Source: Enterobacter sp. R4-368 (GTDB lineage Bacteria > Pseudomonadota > Gammaproteobacteria > Enterobacterales > Enterobacteriaceae). From it: DNA of 64,000 nucleotides. This document shows, in pieces, positions 59,519-64,000 of the stretch. How positions within the stretch are numbered: the first letter of the stretch is position 1; each line of letters begins with the position of its first letter. The stretch is taken from the NCBI RefSeq assembly GCF_000410515.1, contig NC_021500.1, positions 2,666,001 through 2,730,000 of the forward strand, given 5' to 3'. The translations under genes and the position numbers were made by a program. The notes below the pieces were generated by a model. That model did no database searches. It worked only from the letters and a program-made list of their open reading frames with translations, and was not told where the DNA came from.

Positions 59519-61443
59519 TATTTATCTGTCCCTTGATTAAATGCCGCTTTTACCGCCGCCTGGATCTGCGCAATGGTGGGCTGCGCATCTTCACCTTTTG
59601 TCGGTTTTGTCAGGTTTAAATCCAGCAGGCCTGCGGTGTTGATAGCCCCCGAACCGATAGCATCGATCTGAAAATCCACGCATTTCAGCGTGACGGTGCC
59701 GTTCGCGCCCAGTGTTAGCACCGATTGACCCGCCACCAGTTGAATGCTGTTGTCAGAAGCCTGCACCAGCGGCCCTTGCACCATCTGTGTAAAGCCGCCG
59801 CCAACCAGTTGCTCGTGCGAAAGCTGCGTTGCCTGGGTGTGTTTGCCCGCTACTGAACCGGTGTAATCCCGCGTGACGCTCACGCTTTGTGAACCGCCGA
59901 CGGTATGCGTCTCGTCGTTTTTGACGTGCGTATCCATGTTACGTTCGGCCTGGATCCACACCTGTTCTTCGCCTGCTTTATCTTCAAAGCGCAGGGCGTT
60001 GGCGTTGTCTACCGAACCGTCTTTTGAGCGGCTAAGGAAGCCCATTTGCGTGGCGGCAGCGGGCAGCGCCCACGGCGGCATACTCGCTTCGTTATAGACA
60101 CGTCCGGTGATAATTGGCCGGTCCGGGTCGCCGTTGATAAAGTCGATCACCACTTCGTCGCCCACGCGCGGGATCTGTACGCCGCCGAAGCCCTGTCCGG
60201 CCCATGCGCTGGAGACACGCACCCAGCAGGAGCTGGTGTCATCGCCTTTCGCCAGCCGGTCCCAGTGGAATTTCACCTTCACGCGGCCATATTTATCCGT
60301 CCAGATGCTTTCACCCTGCGGGCCAACAACACGCGCAGTTTGCGGGCCGTACGTGCGCGGCCACGCGGTTTGCTGCGCCGGGCGGAACACCACCGATGAG
60401 GGGATAACGCTGAAATCAATGCGGTGAATGGTTTCGCTGTCAGCGCCGCTGGCGTAGCGGTTCTCTTCAAAAAAGTAGTTTGCCGCCGTCACCAGATACT
60501 CGCCGTTATCGTTAAAGAACGCCGCATTGGTCAACTGGAACGTACTGCCCGGCACAATACCAATCGCTGTCGCCGTGCCTTCAATTTGCTGATGCTCCAC
60601 CTGCCAGCGTTCCTGGCGGATGCGGGCATAAAACTCGCCGTGACCGTGTTCGACAAAGCGCCCTGGCCAGTCATAAACATCGATGGTGCCCGGCGTGGGT
60701 GAACTCGGGTTTTGCCGCGCCTGAAACAGCCACGCGTTGGGTTTGCGGAAATCGTAGTCATCAAGGCTGTAAAGCCCCGGCGTTACGCTATCTTCCAGCG
60801 CCCACTGGCTGATGCCTTCTTCATCGGTGCTGCCACCGGAAGGAGTCTGGTGATAAGGGATGGTTTCGTAACCACTGAAGGGATCATGCTGAGTCGCCGC
60901 ATCCGTCAGCACCAGCGTGTGTTTGTCCGCTTCGTGGCGGAAGTGGTAAGCAATGCCTTCCAGCTCCATCAGGCGGCTGATGAAATCAAAGCTGCTCTCC
61001 TGGTACTGCACGCAGTAGTCCCAGGTGCGATAGCTGCCGGTCAGTTTGTCTTCAATGTTGACCTGGTATTCGCCGAGCAGGGTTTTGACGATTTGCGGTA
61101 CTGTCTGGCCCTGGAAGATACGCAGGTTGCGGTCGCGTTTCATCGGCCAGAGATCCGGCTCGACGGTGAGTTGATACACCGCATAACGGGTGCCGGAAAG
61201 CTCAACGGCGCTCACCGCCACGCGGGTGATTTTGCCGTTAAGGTAGCGCGGCGCGCCGGTCAGCGTTTGTGTTGGTATTGCGACAGTCACCGATTTACCC
61301 AGCAGCGTGCTGCGGTCCATTCGCGCGTCGGTGCCCAGCAACTGCAGGTTAAAGGTGAAGGCTTCGGACAGCGCTTCCCGTCCGGAGATTTTCCAGAAAA
61401 GCAGTCCATCGACGGGTAACTGAACAGTAATTCGATTGCTCAT
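59518..61443 (-). CDS. vgrG: VgrG, type VI secretion spike protein
   Basis: 641 residues. gp27-like N-terminal part (YQESSFDFISRLMELEGIAY), gp5-like OB region (KYGRVKVKFHWDR, SSCWVRVSSAWAGQGFGGVQ, VGDEVVIDFINGDPDRPIIT) and the beta-helix C-terminal repeats. No enzymatic extension, so it is a carrier for the downstream PAAR-Rhs protein. No other T6SS structural genes are in the window. Confidence 0.95.
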   Translation of the reverse strand: MSNRITVQLPVDGLLFWKISGREALSEAFTFNLQLLGTDARMDRSTLLGKSVTVAIPTQTLTGAPRYLNGKITRVAVSAVELSGTRYAVYQLTVEPDLWPMKRDRNLRIFQGQTVPQIVKTLLGEYQVNIEDKLTGSYRTWDYCVQYQESSFDFISRLMELEGIAYHFRHEADKHTLVLTDAATQHDPFSGYETIPYHQTPSGGSTDEEGISQWALEDSVTPGLYSLDDYDFRKPNAWLFQARQNPSSPTPGTIDVYDWPGRFVEHGHGEFYARIRQERWQVEHQQIEGTATAIGIVPGSTFQLTNAAFFNDNGEYLVTAANYFFEENRYASGADSETIHRIDFSVIPSSVVFRPAQQTAWPRTYGPQTARVVGPQGESIWTDKYGRVKVKFHWDRLAKGDDTSSCWVRVSSAWAGQGFGGVQIPRVGDEVVIDFINGDPDRPIITGRVYNEASMPPWALPAAATQMGFLSRSKDGSVDNANALRFEDKAGEEQVWIQAERNMDTHVKNDETHTVGGSQSVSVTRDYTGSVAGKHTQATQLSHEQLVGGGFTQMVQGPLVQASDNSIQLVAGQSVLTLGANGTVTLKCVDFQIDAIGSGAINTAGLLDLNLTKPTKGEDAQPTIAQIQAAVKAAFNQGTDK

Positions 61444-61975
61444 AAATCGGATCCTGACATAGGGACATGCACGATTCCGGGTGCTGTCCAGAAGTTTAAC
61501 GTTACGGGTTTGAGAAAAAGCTACCGCACGATTGCTGTAAACAAAAAGATCAATATTGTCTGGTTTTTCGCGGCAAGAAATGCCAGGAATTATCCTAATC
61601 CGCGATTAACCTACTAAAAAAAAGAGTCATTTTTTTACAAGCAGGCGCTGAATAATCGCTAAAAAATGACGCTTAGGCCAAATCTCATGCCGCTAAATTG
61701 CTATTGCGCTGTTGCAGCCGTGTTATTCAAAAATGCTAAGTTAAATTATGCAATACCTGTTTCGCGATTATTATCCCACTTTCACGCGAAAGCGCAGACA
61801 CGCCAGATGAAAAGCAGTATAAGTTTTTAAAACACCCGCCGTTATATTATTTCCGTGATTATATAAAGTCTCATAATTATATGCCGATAAAATATAGCTC
61901 TATACATCATTACCATTTAACACCCATTAAATAAAAGTTAAGCAGGATTAAATTCGTAATAATCAGGAGGGGATA
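61444..61975. other. AT-rich intergenic region upstream of vgrG (532 bp, no gene)
   Basis: Shared upstream region of vgrG (minus) and a GNAT gene (plus). Very AT-rich with many T and A runs, as expected for an H-NS-silenced island promoter (inference). No sigma-54 site or hairpin was clear. Confidence 0.5.
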
Positions 61976-62680
61976 ATGGAATTTTTTAATCAGTATGGAC
62001 AGCGCATTGGTCAGGAAATCCAGGACTGGACAAAACGCCCGCTGCCAGAAAAAATTTCGCTTAAAGGCCGTTACTGCGACGTTGTACCGCTTGTCGTGGA
62101 TCACGCGGAAGATCTCTTCCCGGAATGGCAAAGCATTGATGATGACCGGGACTGGACTTATCTTGAAGATCCCCGGCCGAAAGATATGACCGCATGTTAT
62201 GCCTATCTCAGAAATCTCGCGTCACGTCCTGACAGAATCTATTTCGCGGTACAAGATAAAGCCGATAAGCAAATAAAAGGCATTTTCTATACCGGGAAAT
62301 TCGATCAGGAAAATGGTTCTTTCGATATTGGCGACGTTAACTGGACGCCGTTAATGAAAAGAACCCGTATGAGTACTGAAAGTCTTTATCTTGTTTTGTC
62401 TTACTTTTTCGATCAATTGAAGTATCGCAGATGTGAATGGCGCACCGGCAGTTATAACGCGGATGCGATTCATTCGGCGGAACGCATTGGTTTTGTGAAA
62501 GAAGGGATTTTGCGCGAAAAGAAAATCCGTAAAGGACGGCTGAGCGATATTACGGTGTTTTCAATTACCGTGCGCGAATGGTCGGGTCTCTCCTCAATGA
62601 TGAATGGCTGGCTGAACGAGGATAACTTTGACGGTCGTGGTCGCCAGTTGCATAAACTCTCTTCATTCCGCCGCTACTGA
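61976..62680 (+). CDS. GNAT-family N-acetyltransferase (RimJ/RimL-like)
   Basis: 234 residues behind a strong AGGAGGGG site. RimJ/RimL-type pattern: LKGRYCDVVPLVVDHAEDLF, a central YLVLSYFFDQLKYRRCEWRT and NADAIHSAERIGFVKEGILR with the typical acceptor and CoA-binding elements. Could acetylate a protein N-terminus, an amino acid or a drug; the substrate is unknown. Confidence 0.85.
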   Translation: MEFFNQYGQRIGQEIQDWTKRPLPEKISLKGRYCDVVPLVVDHAEDLFPEWQSIDDDRDWTYLEDPRPKDMTACYAYLRNLASRPDRIYFAVQDKADKQIKGIFYTGKFDQENGSFDIGDVNWTPLMKRTRMSTESLYLVLSYFFDQLKYRRCEWRTGSYNADAIHSAERIGFVKEGILREKKIRKGRLSDITVFSITVREWSGLSSMMNGWLNEDNFDGRGRQLHKLSSFRRY

Positions 62681-62684
62681 TAGC

Positions 62685-62716
62685 GCCATGCGTTGATTCA
62701 TACCTCAACGCATGGC
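62685..62716. terminator. Strong hairpin after the GNAT gene
   Basis: Perfect 12-bp stem GCCATGCGTTGA / TCAACGCATGGC with an 8-nt loop, 5 bp after the stop. No T-run. A second hairpin, ACCTGAGCCG / CGGCTCAGGT, lies at 62801-62822 after the convergent gene. Confidence 0.55.
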
Positions 62717-62830
62717 ACTTGCGAATAACGCGTTTACACGCTCTGCATTGCCTGCACCGGCAGGTGAAACCTGCCCTGGTGGCCTGGTTAACGGTGGAAC
62801 CTGAGCCGGTCGGCTCAGGTCTACGTTTAA

Positions 62831-64000
62831 CTAGCGTGTTACCTCAACATCGGTCACTTTCACCGGTGTCTCTTTGCCTTTTTCCCACTGGGTTAACGGC
62901 ATAAAGACATTCAAATCAGACAGCCAGGCCAGCGTCTCTTTATGCGTTTCGCCATCGCTTTCAATCTCGCAGACCACTTTCCAGTAACGCCCGCTGAACG
63001 CACTGTTGATCTGACGCGCATCATCACTGCCGTTCACTTCGCACCGGCGATTAATCACCGTGTTCTTCTCACCTTTACCCGTTTTCGGTGCAACCGTATC
63101 AAAGGTAAATTTCTGCCCCTGGTACAGCGGAAAACGCAGATTGGTGTGAAGTTCACTGGTTACCGTTGGTGAATAACTCAGACTGATGGCGCCTTTTAAC
63201 TGTCCAAGGTTGCCCATCGTCAGGCGCTGCGCCTTGAACATTTTGTAGTTTTCCAGCAGCAGCATGAGCCCGTTGGGTTGCACATCGAGTTGCATCGGTA
63301 CGACATCGTTATCGCTCCACTGCATGTTCCATGTCAGCTTTTTAAAGCGCGGTGTGGCCCACGGATTAACGATTTGCAGAGCCTGCTTTTCGATATCTGC
63401 GCGCAGCGGGAACTGGGTCATCCATTGCGGTGAATTGTTGGTGAAGTCTGGCAGACTTGGGCCAAGGAGGGTGGAGACGCTTTTTTTCTTCGTTGACGGA
63501 ACATACACCCCTTCCCCTTTAAACGCAGCAGGCGTGCTCATGGCGCAAAGCTGTTTGAACGCAGCGGTGGTGGCCGGTGTGTTGACAAACGTGTCCGCGC
63601 GACGCTGTGCCGCTTTACCGGTCAGGCTGTCCGAGACATAACCTTCGGGCGTGATATCCAGCCCGGCAATCACATTGTCATGCTGGGTTTCACAGTTATA
63701 GCCATGGATTTCAAGTTTCAAATCGTAGGGCGCGTCATACGGCGGATCGAAAGTGATCTCGCTGTATTCAAAGCCAATTTTAGCGATCACCAACTCATTA
63801 ACCCGCACCACTGAAGCCGTATCCAGCAGAATTGGCGTCTCATATTTCGACATTTTCTCGATATAAACCCAGCTTGGGTTTTTCAGCCGGGAAGCCTGGC
63901 AAAGATTTTTAGCAATATCATCCAGCGCGCTCTGGGGTTTTGGTTCCGCGTAACGCTCGTAGCTGTCGCCGTAGAAGCGGCGAATCACCGCCTCTTGATC
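62831..64000 (-). CDS. Unrecognised protein, N-terminus outside the window
   Basis: At least 389 codons, open through the right edge, so the GTG at 63988 is not trusted as the start. A mostly soluble chain with four or more Cys residues (NLCQASRLK, GYNCETQHD, QLCAMSTPA, NRRCEVNGS, WKVVCEIES), which suggests disulfides and export, but the signal region is not visible. Ends VKVTDVEVTR. I do not recognise the family. It lies on the T6SS side of the window but nothing ties it to secretion. Confidence 0.75.
   Translation of the reverse strand, partial: DQEAVIRRFYGDSYERYAEPKPQSALDDIAKNLCQASRLKNPSWVYIEKMSKYETPILLDTASVVRVNELVIAKIGFEYSEITFDPPYDAPYDLKLEIHGYNCETQHDNVIAGLDITPEGYVSDSLTGKAAQRRADTFVNTPATTAAFKQLCAMSTPAAFKGEGVYVPSTKKKSVSTLLGPSLPDFTNNSPQWMTQFPLRADIEKQALQIVNPWATPRFKKLTWNMQWSDNDVVPMQLDVQPNGLMLLLENYKMFKAQRLTMGNLGQLKGAISLSYSPTVTSELHTNLRFPLYQGQKFTFDTVAPKTGKGEKNTVINRRCEVNGSDDARQINSAFSGRYWKVVCEIESDGETHKETLAWLSDLNVFMPLTQWEKGKETPVKVTDVEVTR

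Noticed and set aside
50000..61500. Whether the island carries an integrase, transposase, tRNA att site or CRISPR array
   Set aside because: None visible; repeats here are rhs core duplications and palindromes, not spaced direct repeats.

Overview
The window is a chromosomal segment of a member of the Enterobacteriaceae other than E. coli (Kosakonia/Enterobacter/Klebsiella-like). Most proteins are close to their E. coli K-12 counterparts, and the left two thirds follows the K-12 order gntR-yhhW-yhhX-ryhB-yhhY-ggt-yhhA-ugp-liv-rpoH-ftsXEY-rsmD-yhhLMN-zntA-tusA-yhhQ-dcrB-yhhST, with nikABCDER further right. The genus is an inference; no rRNA or other marker gene is present.

Layout: 1-5.4 kb holds the gluconate repressor (partial), a pirin, an oxidoreductase, the iron-stress sRNA RyhB with its Fur box, an acetyltransferase and gamma-glutamyltranspeptidase. 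5.4-10.7 kb is the ugp glycerol-3-phosphate uptake operon under Pho boxes, with a large palindromic element inside it. A plasmid-type hok/sok toxin-antitoxin locus lies at 10.9-11.3 kb. 11.4-18.4 kb is the liv branched-chain amino acid importer with panM and an ERIC repeat. Then come a GABA aminotransferase, rpoH and ftsYEX, followed by rsmD, zntA (with a ZntR operator), tusA, yhhQ (with a likely preQ1 riboswitch), dcrB, yhhS and yhhT.

At 33-40.4 kb the whole arnBCADTEF lipid A-modification operon sits where K-12 has acpT. It is followed by padC with a divergent LysR regulator, the nickel importer operon nikABCDER with a NikR operator, a short-chain dehydrogenase and an AEC-family transporter.

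The right end (50-61.5 kb) is an accessory type VI secretion effector island on the minus strand: vgrG, an Eag-type (DcrB-fold) adaptor, a 1494-residue PAAR-Rhs toxin with a probable HNH/Endo VII nuclease tip, and a TPR-type putative immunity gene. Downstream lies a graveyard of displaced cassettes: an orphan immunity-like gene preceded by about 70 bp of rhs core, an rhs core fragment with an amber codon joined to an AHH nuclease tip, a DUF4303 putative immunity gene, and two further low-GC genes. Rhs cores are GC-rich; tips and immunity genes are AT-rich, the usual sign of tip exchange by recombination. A GNAT acetyltransferase and an unrecognised partial gene close the window.

No tRNA, rRNA, CRISPR array or transposase gene was seen.
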